DNA from: Prosopocoilus inquinatus
Taxonomy: Eukaryota; Arthropoda; Insecta; Coleoptera; Lucanidae
Direction of reading: 5' to 3'
Assembly: GCA_036172665.1 (NCBI GenBank)
Contig: CM069875.1
Span: forward strand, 10,186,001-10,250,000
Length of the DNA stretch: 64,000 bases
Shown: in pieces, positions 56,601-64,000 of the stretch
Layout of the letters: each line of letters begins with the position of its first letter
Numbering within the stretch: position 1 is the stretch's first letter
Notes under the pieces: generated by a model
What the model saw: only the letters and a program-made list of their open reading frames with translations
What the model was told of the DNA's origin: nothing
Database searches by the model: none
Program-made: the position numbers and the translations under genes

Positions 56601-58858
56601 AAATTTGGTATGTGATTTAGAGCCAATAAGACTTACAGTATCAATTTGTTTCTATTGTTTATCTGCTATTGTTTTTGAGATCTAACGCCAACTTGATTTT
56701 TTTTAAATCAGATCCTGCTGATTTTTTTCCTTTATTTAATAGTTCGTTTCGAGAAAATAGCGTTTGAATGAAAAACTTAGAAGAAATTGTTTATTGGTTG
56801 ATATTTGACAAAAACACTAGTTTTAACAAAAAAACTAGACGATCACAAGATTATGGGATGTTTTTAAGGCAACTTTAATAAAAGTTGCTTTAAAAACATG
56901 AAAACAAATACCGAATAACAACGTAATCAATTTTTTCTAATTTTTTCATCCCGACGTTATTTTTTTACAAAATTTTCTTATGCCATAGATTAATATTTCT
57001 ATGTGGTCGTTTAGAGAATTGAACGAGCTATTAAATAAAGGAAAAAAATCAGCAGGTTGTTATTTAAAGAAAATCAAGGAGGTGTTGTATCTCAAAAACA
57101 AGAGCAGATAAACAATTGAAAAAAATTGATAATATAGGTCTTATTGACTCTAAATCACACACCAAATTTTAAATAGATATGTCAAACAGTTTCCGAACTA
57201 TTAAGCTGGTTCCATACTTTTGCCCTTCCCTGTATAATTGATTCCTTAATCGATTGGTCGTGATCATACTTCGCATTTCTTTATTCTAAACAACTTTTCT
57301 TAATAACTGTTCTTGATTAAAAAAAGGCCTAATATGTTTTCTTAATTTTTTGCAATTTGTTTTTGATCGCAGTAGGCCATGGTTTGTAATATAAAAGGTT
57401 TTAAGATTACAAAATATTGGTTTTAAAAGGACATACACTTGGCGGAAATTTAAAATCGATTTGTTAATAAATTAGAAAAGTACAGGGGTGTAGATGAGAA
57501 GTGAAACAGTGTATTAGACGCCAGAAAATAAAATCCCACCCAGTGGACACCTGATGTATTACTTATAATGAAACGTCGACGTTTACAAATATTGGTTTTA
57601 AACTATCTATTAATTATAAATTTTACCATAATTTTTAAACACTTAGGATGTCGCTGTTTAAGTTATTCATTTATTTTATGGTATAACATTTAGAATTGAA
57701 GTTTTTAGAAAAATAAAACGAATGTAATACCTAATTCTGCACTATAAAAACGAATAAAAATATTATCTGAAGCCAAGGCATAAATGCAGGGTTGATAAAC
57801 ATCATGATTTTTTTAGAAACACAATTTTTTCTTAAATATTACGATTTTTTTCGGATTCTATCATTTTTTACATAGAAAATGCAATAACTGACATTGACAA
57901 TAACAATAACGATAAAAGCCAATTTTACACAGCAGCAGTTTTCGCAAGAAAAAATTCTTTTTTTCAATTTTTTCTTCATAGGATAGAAAAATTGTTTTTT
58001 CTTTGGGAAACCTCGTTAATTTCAAAGGTTTACTTTTATTTCATTTTATGCTTTCCTGTTAAGACACATCCCTTGAACCAAGTTTTTTCATTTCTTCACT
58101 TATTTTTAGGCAGTTTATCTATTATCAAGTTGTTTTGTTCAGAATTGAGTATTATTTTTTATTTTGAGAATATACAGTTTTTCGTTTTTTCCGATGTTTT
58201 TTTAAAATCAATATTTTCATCCGATGTATCGAAGATCAATGTTATTTTTGCCATATCGAATTTGAGTCTAACATCCATGTTTTTTTATTCGGTATTTCTA
58301 TCTTCACTTCTCCCTTCCCCTCTCTTATTAGCAACTCGTACCAACGACAATTTGATTTAAATTTAAAAAAAATCTGTTGAATTAAATCTGATTTAAATCA
58401 ACCGCTTTAACTCGTCGCAATCCTGAAAACAAGTAAACAAAGGAAAATACTTAACACAATTATAATAAAATGTAAGTAGCGAAATGTTGTCATTTATAAA
58501 GTAAAAACTTTTAAATGAATTTCTAAAGCAAAAACGATAAGATTCTTTAATATGTGATTTGATTAATTAAAATAAAATCTCGTTTTGGGTAAATTACCAA
58601 TTGTCTGGTACACAAGCATTACATTAATAGCAATTGTATATTACTTACAGTTACATAAATAGAAAGGCGATTTAGCTGCGGCAGCTGCACCGAAATACAC
58701 TGGAAAGGATCGAATGTGTTTGATTGCGTCGCACACCGTGAACAACTAAGCGATGAACGGTACTGGGCTTGAAAAACACCCTGTATGAAGGAATTGTTGC
58801 ACCGTTTGTAGTTCTCCAACGTTTCTGCTGCTATCACTTCGTCTGGTCTTCCTGAAGT
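41606..58858 (-). CDS. Ubiquitin-specific protease, USP31/USP43 type (3' part, 7 exons)
   Basis: Join 58858-58649, 54597-54270, 43990-43869, 43439-43181, 43037-42863, 42798-41712, 41656-41606: 2232 bp, 743 residues plus stop, with GT/AG borders and consistent phases throughout. It is a cysteine protease that removes ubiquitin from proteins. The first visible exon holds FQAQYRSSLSCSRC (first zinc-ribbon CxxC) and NTFDPF. Next come a ubiquitin-like insert region, the second CxxC (WRCPQC), LPDILVVHFKRFRQ, and the His box GHYTAACRNPYDNQWYLYDD with the catalytic His. A Ser-rich tail with DHWVSRMPKF follows, as in USP31/43 and Drosophila Usp15-31. The Cys box exon is missing from the window, so the gene is partial at its 5' end. 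No lesion is seen; I take it to be functional. The exact orthologue name is inferred. Confidence 0.9.
41712..42798 (-). CDS. USP exon f: His box and tail
   Basis: 1087 bp, phase 2 to 0. Encodes the MVDFPVYGFDMTPHL segment and YDLYAVIYHHG, then GHYTAACRNPYDNQWYLYDD with the catalytic His, AYILFYQKR closing the catalytic domain, and a Ser-rich low-complexity tail with DHWVSRMPKF. Read-through would stop 8 codons later, but a GTAAGC donor at 41711 joins to the last exon in frame. Confidence 0.93.
42863..43037 (-). CDS. USP exon e: second zinc CxxC
   Basis: 175 bp, phase 1 to 2. Encodes LTLEECLRHYTKAETL, DDAWRCPQC and LPDILVVHFKRFRQ, the standard USP thumb/palm segment. Donor GTAAGT at 42862. 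Confidence 0.92.
43181..43439 (-). CDS. USP exon d
   Basis: 259 bp, phase 0 to 1. Acceptor CAG at 43442-43440, donor GTAAAG at 43180. Encodes FKMRISDPACNDNEPSCYL and PPHLKLVLEWSQKSKYII, matching the USP31/43 pattern before the second CxxC. Confidence 0.88.
43869..43990 (-). CDS. USP exon c
   Basis: 122 bp, phase 1 to 0, behind a 10.3-kb intron. Encodes SPYTMQVSRETSYEDLQKL, a ubiquitin-like strand-helix pattern in the insert. Donor GTAAGT at 43868. Confidence 0.85.
44478..44525 (-). repeat. Retrozyme fragment (relic)
   Basis: Minus-sense match to a piece of the 312-bp unit: GAATAGATAAAA, GCGACATC, TACGATCGC and TTGACG occur in the same order and spacing as in Rz1 (about 23720-23760) and Rz2. 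No ribozyme is included. Confidence 0.5.
45197..46496. mobile_element. Foldback element with more than 200-bp arms
   Basis: The arms 45197-45410 and about 46290-46496 are inverted copies. Shared blocks: CCATTTTTGATGGTTTTA, GGAATAGAAGAAAACCGTTT, AATGCTACTTTTTC, TTCGGGAAATATCGGC, TTTTTCCGAAAAATTA. The interior is AT-rich without a transposase. Confidence 0.75.
46934..47858. mobile_element. Non-autonomous hAT element
   Basis: Ends TAGTGATGTAA and, from the right, TAGTGATGTAAG. Flanked by 8-bp repeats CTTGCTTC (46926-46933) and CTTGCCTC (47859-47866), one mismatch. Subterminal zones repeat ATGACGG/CGTCATTT motifs. The TIR resembles that of the giant palindrome (TAGTGATG). Contains a tRNA-like insert, no transposase. 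Confidence 0.8.
47289..47570 (+). repeat. tRNA-derived SINE-like segment
   Basis: GGTCCAAGTGGTAAGAGGG resembles a pol III A box, CCTTG...CAAGG an anticodon stem, and GTGGGTTCGAAAGACG a B box, at tRNA-like spacing. The acceptor stem does not close, so it is not a real tRNA. The 200 bp after it are non-tRNA tail. Borders are uncertain. Confidence 0.45.
49113..49563. mobile_element. MITE with about 50-bp TIRs
   Basis: AAAGCCTGTTTTATATTATC at the left; AAAGCCCGTTTTATATTATC read from the right; both continue with CAGACACGGA and GATCGTAGCG/AATCATAGCG. About 450 bp, non-coding. Confidence 0.75.
49640..49795. repeat. AAAACGTTTT-rich segment
   Basis: Five or more copies of AAAACGTTTT-like palindromic motifs within 120 bp, flanked by CTTTCTAATGGAG and ATGTGGGCCGCC. 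Probably a small MITE or its subterminal region; ends not resolved. Confidence 0.4.
49960..51245. mobile_element. Inverted-repeat element with nested MITEs
   Basis: The arms 49968-50200 and about 51035-51245 are inverted copies that share TTTTGAATAATCCGTATTTT, CACCGAGTTATTGCG, AAACCAGTAATTTT and ACGAGTTGATGTTTATGC. The interior carries two facing MITEs (50236-50592) and AT-rich sequence. Confidence 0.75.
50236..50592. mobile_element. Two adjacent copies of one MITE
   Basis: 50236-50414 and 50416-50592 are related units of about 178 bp. Each begins with TTCTCAC-like and ends with GTGAGAATTGA, with GCGTCGCGTC/GACGCGACG subterminal repeats and a CTGCCTCTAAAAGTT or AACTTTTAGAGGCAGC core. The two units are in opposite orientation, separated by about one base of linker. 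Confidence 0.7.
52280..53658. mobile_element. Non-autonomous hAT element
   Basis: Ends CAGGGTTGCCAGT and, from the right, CAGGGTTGTCAGT. Flanked by ATTACATT (52272-52279) and ATTACACT (53659-53666), an 8-bp target duplication with one mismatch. Subterminal TCGCCCAAAT motifs at both ends. Hosts MITE G copy 2. No transposase. Confidence 0.78.
52372..52710. mobile_element. MITE family G, copy 2
   Basis: Same family and orientation as 34516-34859; TTCGTGTTCAGGTAGCGACA at the left and ACCTGAATACG at the right. Nested in the hAT element. Confidence 0.7.
54270..54597 (-). CDS. USP exon b: insert region
   Basis: 328 bp, phase 0 to 1. Acceptor CAG at 54598-54600, donor GTAAGT at 54269. Encodes VLYTSQQPRQVKIGLSLP and a segment (ISELRDVLESD...) in the place of the ubiquitin-like insert of USP31/43. 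Preceded by a 4-kb intron. Confidence 0.88.
55098..55785. mobile_element. TIR element carrying a coding fragment
   Basis: Ends CTGTTCACTTTCTTTATAGA and, from the right, CTGTTCACATTCTTTTTAGA, then TTCAGAG/TTTTAGAG. About 690 bp. On the minus strand it has an ATG frame at 55602-55486 beginning MPKVISDGTKRAIVKALN and ending at a TAG; codons continue open beyond it. I do not recognise the protein. Confidence 0.55.
55243..55602 (-). pseudogene. Unrecognised short coding fragment in a TE
   Basis: From ATG 55602 the frame reads MPKVISDGTKRAIVKALN, then YPKLKKPNEFEELPC and a TAG. After the stop the same frame continues KNLKISALEEVVKEVERIL and QMTLEKVLSHQQQQED, a charged, helix-like composition. Codon use and composition look protein-like, unlike the AT-driven frames around. 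It may be a piece of a transposase or a captured host exon. Function unknown. Confidence 0.35.
56150..57240. mobile_element. Foldback element with about 210-bp arms
   Basis: Ends TATACAGGGAAGGGCAAAAG and its inverted copy. The arms 56150-56360 and about 56970-57240 share CCAGCTTAATA-like, GAACGAGCTATTAAATAAAG and TAAACGACCACATA blocks. A partial extra internal copy (56560-56760) makes it look like a tandem of arm sequences. No transposase. Confidence 0.75.
58649..58858 (-). CDS. USP exon a: zinc-ribbon start
   Basis: 210 bp, phase 0 to 0. Acceptor AG at 58860-58859, donor GTAAGTAA at 58648. Encodes TSGRPDEVIAAETLENY, then SSLSCSRCATQSNTFDPF and the start of the next beta strand. CxxC is half of the USP zinc ribbon. 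Confidence 0.9.
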
Positions 58859-60850
58859 CTAAATAAAAGAAAAAGGAATTAATAATAATATTAAAAAAAT
58901 ACTGAAATTGAAAGAAAAGTAGCTAATTATTAGTAGCGTATTTCCAAGTTATACCAAAGTTGAAAAATTAAAATTGCTTTTGTAAAATAAACTGATACTT
59001 TGTAAAAATTAGTTTAATACACGCGTAGACGTGGTAAAAAGGGCATAACGGGGTCATCCCCTTTCACCGCAATTCAGTTGCGCGTTTAATGCTGTTTTAC
59101 ATTATACTATAGGTCGCTTTATAGTGTGCAGGGTGAGTGGTGAGGAATGGGGCAAACTTCAGGAATGTACACATAAAAATAAGTAAAATAAAAAACTCAA
59201 ATGTTGTAATTCGATTTTCATTTGTTTTCAAGTTGTAACGTTTTAACAAAATACCTTACATAATATTTTTTTTTTCGATTGAAGTATTCAGATCAGAAGA
59301 TTCCCTAATACACAAACTGAACTACTTATATGGGCTCAATTCAGCATGGTTACCGAGCAATGGACACTTAAAGTTTAGACACACGTACTTACAAAAATTT
59401 AAGCTTTTGTAATGTTGTCAGAAGTAGATCAAAAGTATATAACCAAATTTTTGACGATTTTACTTCTATTTGAAAATTGTGGTTGTCTCTGTGTTGACAG
59501 TAAAAATACAAACTGGCCAATCTCAAGTGTCTGGCGTTGACAACAAAAAATCCTTATATTACATTTTTATGTTTGATAGTTTACAAACATGATTCAGTAA
59601 TTTATATTTCCGCCGAACTGTCAGACGTTGTGCTGTCACTCGTGTTTACTGTTATAGGGCGCGTTAAGTGAACGGTCAAATTGCACAAAGTCGTCAAGTC
59701 AGCGGTCCGACTAAACCCTTTGACCAATCACCAATTGAGAAAAGTGATCACGTGATTTGGTCTGACCACTTCGACCGTTCACTTACCGCAACCAAAACAT
59801 CAACATAGATAAAACATAACCTTTTTTTGACAGATTAAAATCGAATATGGAATAGATCAATTATTCAATCATGCCACCTTAAGTTAAGTATTGCCAACTC
59901 AGGACAGTTGACATTGACCACCGAGTATATCAATGCACTCAGAAAACAAAATCCATTGGATCAACCAAACCATTGCTGTTGACTGTATTTAATCAAAAAT
60001 ATTGATTTCTGAGTGCACATAATAGAAATATGTATAAAGGAACAGGTATTATAGCGTCTAGAGTAGAGGACCATATGGGAAGCAGGTAGATAGTGGGTAG
60101 GTGTTTATTAAAGAGATTTCCACAGCGAAGATATATGCTGTATTCAGATGACGTTCAAACATTATTTTTTCCGGACAGGTAAGTAAGTGCATTCAAGGCA
60201 CAAAGCAACAGTTTACTCGGCGAATAATTCGAGAATGTTACAACCTCGTTCGTTCGACGACAGGAAAATTCAACGTGCTCCTACGATTACCGCCTTTTTA
60301 TGAGGTTAATAATAACAACCTCGAAGGCAAGCTGCGATGATACACCAAGGTTGTGTGTGGCGGTCCGTAAATAAATTCGTCCACGGATTTGTGGGCACCT
60401 TCAATTTTCTTGAAATTAGAACCACGGTCTTCATCGAGCTGAATCCGTTCTGAGTAATACGATGAGCAAGCAGTGCAAATTTGATGGTTAATTTGGACAT
60501 GCTTATTAAACACATTTGCGAAAAGTAAGAAGAATAATGGGAATATTCTAGGTGTTATAAATCCAAATACAGTTATTATGTTCCACATACTTTAAATAAA
60601 ATTACAACGAAAATAATAAATTACAACGAAACATAATATTTTATAAAGACATAAATATAAAACATAAATCTTCATCAGCTACTTTTAAAATCAGAAATAA
60701 TTCTCAACAAATGCAATTAATTATTGTATTAATGTGAAGAGATATGTTTACCAAATAATTTTAAAGATGAATAGATTAAAAATAATATGTTGCATAATCA
60801 GGTACAAGATAAAAAGAAGCACAGCACAACTTTGTTATTTATAATCCGAT
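58859..60850. other. USP upstream intron, mostly unassigned
   Basis: Presumed intron 5' of exon a. It holds one MITE (59659-59799). I searched for the Cys box (NxGNTCFMN-like) and found none. The two overlapping minus frames at 60298-60588 have no domain. Confidence 0.45.
59659..59799. mobile_element. Small MITE
   Basis: Ends GCGTTAAGTGAACGGTC and, from the right, GCGGTAAGTGAACGGTC, with subterminal GGTCCGACTAAA/GGTCTGACCAC. About 141 bp, non-coding. Confidence 0.68.
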
Positions 60851-60950
60851 TTCAATTATAATATCACTAACTGAAGTTTGTTCTTGTCCGATGAAAATTG
60901 TAAGTACAAAGTTTTTTAAATCTCGAACCGGACAGATTATGAAGGGAAAA

Positions 60951-60992
60951 CACTCAACGTTTCGATATAGATTTATAGCTTCGTCAGAAGTG
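60951..60992 (-). ncRNA. Hammerhead ribozyme motif of the Penelope-like element
   Basis: On the minus strand: stem I CACUU/GAGUG (5 bp, one wobble), core CUGACGA, stem II GCUAUA/UAUAUC (one C-U mismatch, 4-nt loop), core GAAA, minimal stem III ACGU (self-complementary, so dimeric folding is likely), cleavage predicted after U60956. Hammerheads with tiny stem III are known from Penelope-like elements; position in the 3' region fits. Confidence 0.7.
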
Positions 60993-61145
60993 AAAAAAAG
61001 TAAATAAACAAGTTGTCAAGAGAAACAAGTCGTCAAGAGAAACGAAAAGGTAACCTAATTTTAAACTAAACTACGAGTTGTTCGGAATAAAGAGAAAAGT
61101 AACGAGAACTAAATTAAAACAATTTTTTTTTAATAATTGACAGAT

Positions 61146-61590
61146 CTATATCCTGTTTAAAGAGTCTAGAAAACTACAAAATATGTCATTTAAATTTTCA
61201 AAGTCCGTACGTTTATTAATAGAATTTGGAGACATTTTAATTTTACACATTTCTATGAAACGTCTTTTAAAAATATTAGATTCACTGTACAAAATGTCAG
61301 TATTATCAATTTCAAAATTATGATTATTTACTGATGAATGCTCTACAAGCATTGAATGATTTTGATTATTTTTTTGAATATATTTATGTTGGTCTAAAAG
61401 TTTTTTTAAACTTTGGCTCGTTTCACCTATATAAACAGAATTACAATTTGAACGTTTGATTTCATAAACCACGTTAGGTTGTTTTAATTTCGGTATTTTG
61501 GTTTTTAAATTCGAAAAAATTAAATTTAAATTATTCACAGATTTACTGGCTAAAATTAAATTATGTTTTTTTGAAAATGTGTTTAAATGT
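61146..61590 (-). pseudogene. Penelope GIY-YIG endonuclease part
   Basis: Contains NVVYEIKRSNCNSVYIGETS, the GIY-YIG core with the usual Cys-x2-Cys-like context reduced to SNCNS, then a conserved LDQHK helix segment. It ends at TAA 61146 after SFLDSLNRI. It cuts target DNA to prime insertion. It is one base out of frame with the RT part; the shift falls in the T-run near 61561-61575. The combined protein is therefore broken. Confidence 0.82.
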
Positions 61591-62372
61591 ACTGGGTAAT
61601 GGTTCAATATAAGGCAATGATATGTATTTATGGTTCGAAGTTTGTCTAATGTTATTAGAGACATTTGAATTTTGTAAGTATTTAATACGATTTTTAATTA
61701 CTGATTCAATAAGATTTATTGGATAAGAATTTTGAATAAGAGTTTTCTTTATTAAATTTAAGTTATCATAAATGAAAACTTTATCAGAAAGTAAAATAGC
61801 TCGATCTGTTAATGAAATAATGGTTGCAATTTTATAATTTTTGGGTGTGTAGAAGTGAAAATTTATGTATCTACCTGACCAGGTAGGTTTATGAAACCAA
61901 TTAGTAATTAATTTATCATTCTGTCTCATAATATTTACATCAAGAAAACTCAATGAATTATTATTTTCTTTTACTACTGTAAATTGTAATCTATTACGAA
62001 AAGAATTAAATTTATTTAAAACAAAATCTACCTTATCAGAAGGCAAAATCAGTAAAATGTCATTTACATACCGAAAATATAACGTTAAATCGAATGATAA
62101 AGAGTTTATAACAGATTTTTCTAGATCTTGCATAACGATTTCAGCTAAAGCCGGAGATAAAGGAGAACCCATTGCTGTACCAAAAATCTGTTTATAAAAT
62201 TTATCATCGAAAGCAAAATAAGATGTTTCAAAACATAAATCAACTATTTCTAAAAAGTTACCTTTGGAAATATCAGTAAAATCTTTAATCTCTAACCACC
62301 TATCATTAATACTTTTTAAGGCTAAATCTTTAGGAATGTTAGTAAATAAAGAAATAACATCTAAAGAAACTA
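61561..62372 (-). pseudogene. Penelope reverse transcriptase, catalytic part
   Basis: Encodes SLDVISLFTNIP (motif A with the first catalytic Asp), GTAMGSPLSPALAEIVMQDL (motif B), YFRYVNDILLI (motif C) and LSFLDVNIMR (motif D/E). Motif C should read YVDD; the first Asp is Asn (codon AAT), which should abolish catalysis. The frame then leads into the endonuclease through a frameshift. Upstream it is cut by the DD41D insertion; apparent codons to 62550 beyond 62372 belong to that transposon. Confidence 0.88.
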
Positions 62373-63675
62373 AAGGGTTTTCCAATAGGGTCGGGTCGAT
62401 GTTGAAATAGAATAAAACAAGCTGTGTGTGAGAAATTAACGAAATACTTTTTTTATTTGAAAGGCCCATATGTGCCATTATGAACGGAAGATGATATCGT
62501 TCAAATGTCCGCCGCGGCTTCGCAGGGTGGCACGGATCCGTGAGACCCAATTTTCAATGACTCTGGCGCATAGATCCCGCTGAATTTGAGCAATGGCCTG
62601 AGTTATGTTGAGTTTGAGGGCATCGGTCGATTGCGGGCTATTGGCGTAGACCTGCGACTTCAGAAAACCCCACAAGAAAAAGTCTAGTGGGGTCAAATCG
62701 CACGATCTTGGTGGCCAATTCACGTCACCTCCGCGAGAAATAACCATACCCTCAAATCGTTCATGCAAAATGTCCATCGTGGCGCTCGCTGTGTGGCACG
62801 TAGCGCCATCCTGCTGGAACCACATGTCGTCCACGTCCATATCGTTCAATTCGGGCCAAAAGAAATCGGTTATCATCGATCTGTAGCGCTCGCCGTTGAC
62901 AGTAATGGCCTCACCAACGTCGTTTTCAAAGAAGTACGGACCAATGACACCGCCGGCCCAAAATCCGCACCAAACGGTAACCTTTTGTGGATGCATTGCC
63001 ACCTGCTGAACCTCGTGTGGGTTGGTGTCGTCCCATATACGGCAATTTTGCTTATTAACATAGCCGTTCATCCAAAAGTGCGCCTCGTCGCTAAAGATGA
63101 TTTTCTGGCCAAAACTGGGGTCCTCTTCCAAACGCTCCGAAGCCCATTCAGCGAACAAACGGCGTTGTGTATGGTCATTGACTTTGAGCTCCTGGGTCAG
63201 TTGGATCTTGTACGGGTGCAGGCCCAAGTCCCGACGCAGAATTCTCCAAGCTGAAGTCTGCGAAAGGCCAAGTTCTTATGCACGGCGAGGAATTGACTGC
63301 CTCGGGTTCTCCTGCACACTTTCACGGACAGCGGCGATATTCTCGGCCGATCTGGCGTTCTTTTGACGTACGGGTGTTCGCTGATTATTTACCGAGCCGG
63401 TCTTCTCGAATTTGGCCACCAAGCGTTGGAGGGTCGACTTTGAAGGGCCACCCCGTCTGCCGTAAAATGGGCGCAACGCGCGCAACGTTTGCGCAAACGA
63501 ACACTCGTTTTGATAATAAAGTTTTATCATTTGGACGTGTTGCTCAGTCGTGTAACTTGCCATGGTGATTTGGCATCAGTGACAGAATAATAAACAACAG
63601 ATTTGACAGACGTCGCTAAAACAACATTGCCGCCGCAGCCTGCCAAGATCGACCCGACCTTATTGGAAAACCCTT
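62373..63675 (-). mobile_element. DD41D Tc1/mariner element (rosa/VISITOR-like)
   Basis: TIRs AAGGGTTTTCCAATA(G/A)GGTC continuing GGGTCGAT, about 30 bp with two mismatches, flanked by TA (62371-62372 and 63676-63677). 1303 bp, one transposase gene with minus orientation. Inserted in the Penelope RT gene. Confidence 0.9.
62478..63563 (-). pseudogene. DD41D transposase with one stop codon
   Basis: About 361 codons from MASYTTEQHVQMIKLYYQNE to DIIFRS. The N-terminal helix-turn-helix region has GPSKSTLQRLVAKFEKTGSV. The catalytic acids lie in FSDEAHF, WFQQDGATCHTA and LTPLDFFLWG; the last two are separated by 41 residues. The only lesion is TAA at 63278-63276 (CAA in relatives, inferred), in the linker RRA-stop-ELGLSQTS; the frame continues unchanged after it. 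Higher GC than the surroundings. It would cut and paste DNA at TA sites; whether readthrough gives any product is unknown. Confidence 0.9.
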
Positions 63676-63677
63676 TA

Positions 63678-63908
63678 TAAGGCAATTATTTGGTACAGTT
63701 ATTTGCTTTAATTTTTCTACGAGTTCAAAAGAATTTTTTAGAAAATATTCTGATTTACTAGTAACCTGACTAATGATTTTTGAAATAAATTTAAATAGGA
63801 AATATGGAGAAGAACCAATAGTGGAAACTATAGGACGAAGAGGTGTATTAGGTTTATGAATTTTTGGAATACAGTATAATTTAGGAAATATGGGATGTTG
63901 TACTTTAA
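63678..63908 (-). pseudogene. Penelope reverse transcriptase, N-terminal part
   Basis: Open frame KVQHPIFPKLYCIPKIHKPN followed by TPLRPIVSTIGSSPYFLFKF and SEYFLKNSFELVEKLKQ, the fingers region preceding motif A in Penelope-like RTs. It is in frame with the catalytic part if the transposon and one TA are removed. No start codon is visible; upstream sequence is interrupted at about 63908. Confidence 0.82.
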
Positions 63909-64000
63909 GGCCCAGTTTTACAATGACGGTTTAACTTTGAGCCGAAGCTTAAATCCTTCACAACAATTCTTGAAATAATCGTCGCTAAGGGTTTAAACCT

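Larger units (their letters stand above)
54598..58648 (-). other. USP intron between exons a and b
   Basis: Contains MITE H copy 2 with its nested element, a foldback (56150-57240), and otherwise AT-rich sequence (54598-54974, 57241-58648). The 122-aa plus frame at 57992-58360 is a T-rich artefact. A short piece at about 57347-57368 resembles the GCAATCAAAAACGATTTGC end of the retrozyme unit, weakly. Confidence 0.55.
60850..63910 (-). mobile_element. Penelope-like element, split by DD41D transposon
   Basis: Minus-sense coding: the N-terminal RT part at about 63910-63678 (LYCIPKIHKP, NTPLRPIVSTIGSSPY), then the inserted DD41D transposon 62373-63675, then the RT catalytic part and a GIY-YIG endonuclease down to 61146, then a 3' region with a hammerhead motif (60951-60992). 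Domain order RT then GIY-YIG defines Penelope-like retroelements of the endonuclease-plus type. The left border is approximate. The right side breaks at about 63908, where a TTAA-flanked GGCCCAGTTTTACAATG sequence begins; it may be yet another insertion running off the window. Confidence 0.85.

Noticed and set aside
57640..57670. AGGATGTCGCTGTTTAAG similar to the unit's AAGATGTCGCTATTTTAT
   Set aside because: About 15 matching bases only; could be chance.
57992..58360. 122-aa hydrophobic plus-strand frame
   Set aside because: T-rich intronic sequence giving Phe/Leu/Ser codons; no signal, domain or splice context.
60298..60588. Candidate upstream USP exon on the minus strand
   Set aside because: No Cys-box motif, no zinc ribbon, no suitable splice sites in phase.
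62763..63568. Plus-strand frames opposite the DD41D transposase
   Set aside because: Antisense shadows of the transposase coding strand.

Overview
The window looks like a piece of nuclear chromosome from an insect. It is strongly AT-rich, it carries an intron-split animal-type ubiquitin protease gene, and most of the rest is transposable-element (TE) sequence typical of insects: mariner, DD41D Tc1/mariner, hAT, Penelope-like, many short inverted-repeat elements and one LTR. A beetle is a reasonable guess, but nothing here fixes the order. No bacterial-style operons, rRNA genes or CRISPR arrays are present.

Host gene. One host gene is supported: the 3' part of a ubiquitin-specific protease of the USP31/USP43 type (Drosophila Usp15-31-like) on the minus strand. 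Seven exons with matching splice phases lie between 58858 and 41606. The exon(s) with the catalytic Cys box are not seen and probably lie beyond the right edge. Its introns (about 10.3 kb, 4 kb and more) are filled with TEs.

Layout. 1-14 kb: intergenic sequence with inverted-repeat MITEs, a solo LTR (1891-2838) holding a GC-rich 60-bp minisatellite, and a 1.8-kb foldback element (11009-12799). 14.5-24.8 kb: a five-layer nest. Element B is split by a foldback element A. A is split by a hammerhead-ribozyme retroelement copy (Rz1). Rz1 is split by a very large palindromic hAT-like element (15682-23643, 8-bp target duplication). The left arm of that element is split by a second ribozyme array (Rz2, 18014-19582). 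26-38 kb: further foldback and hAT-type elements, including a broken hAT transposase gene with a BED finger interrupted by an intron. 38.2-40.3 kb: a dead mariner and a small TIR element. 41.6-58.9 kb: the protease gene with TE-laden introns. 60.9-64 kb: a Penelope-like element (RT plus GIY-YIG) with a hammerhead motif in its 3' region, cut in two by a DD41D transposon.

Main point of interest. The 312-bp tandem repeat at 18.2-19.6 kb is best explained as a metazoan retrozyme-type element. Each of four tandem units holds a complete type I hammerhead ribozyme, so a transcript could cut itself into 312-nt monomers. Both internal rearrangement junctions of the array fall at or within a few bases of the predicted self-cleavage site. 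The array is bounded by a 13-bp direct repeat, and the other arm of the surrounding palindrome preserves the empty site. A Penelope-like element, the class proposed to mobilise such RNAs, lies in the same window and carries its own hammerhead motif.
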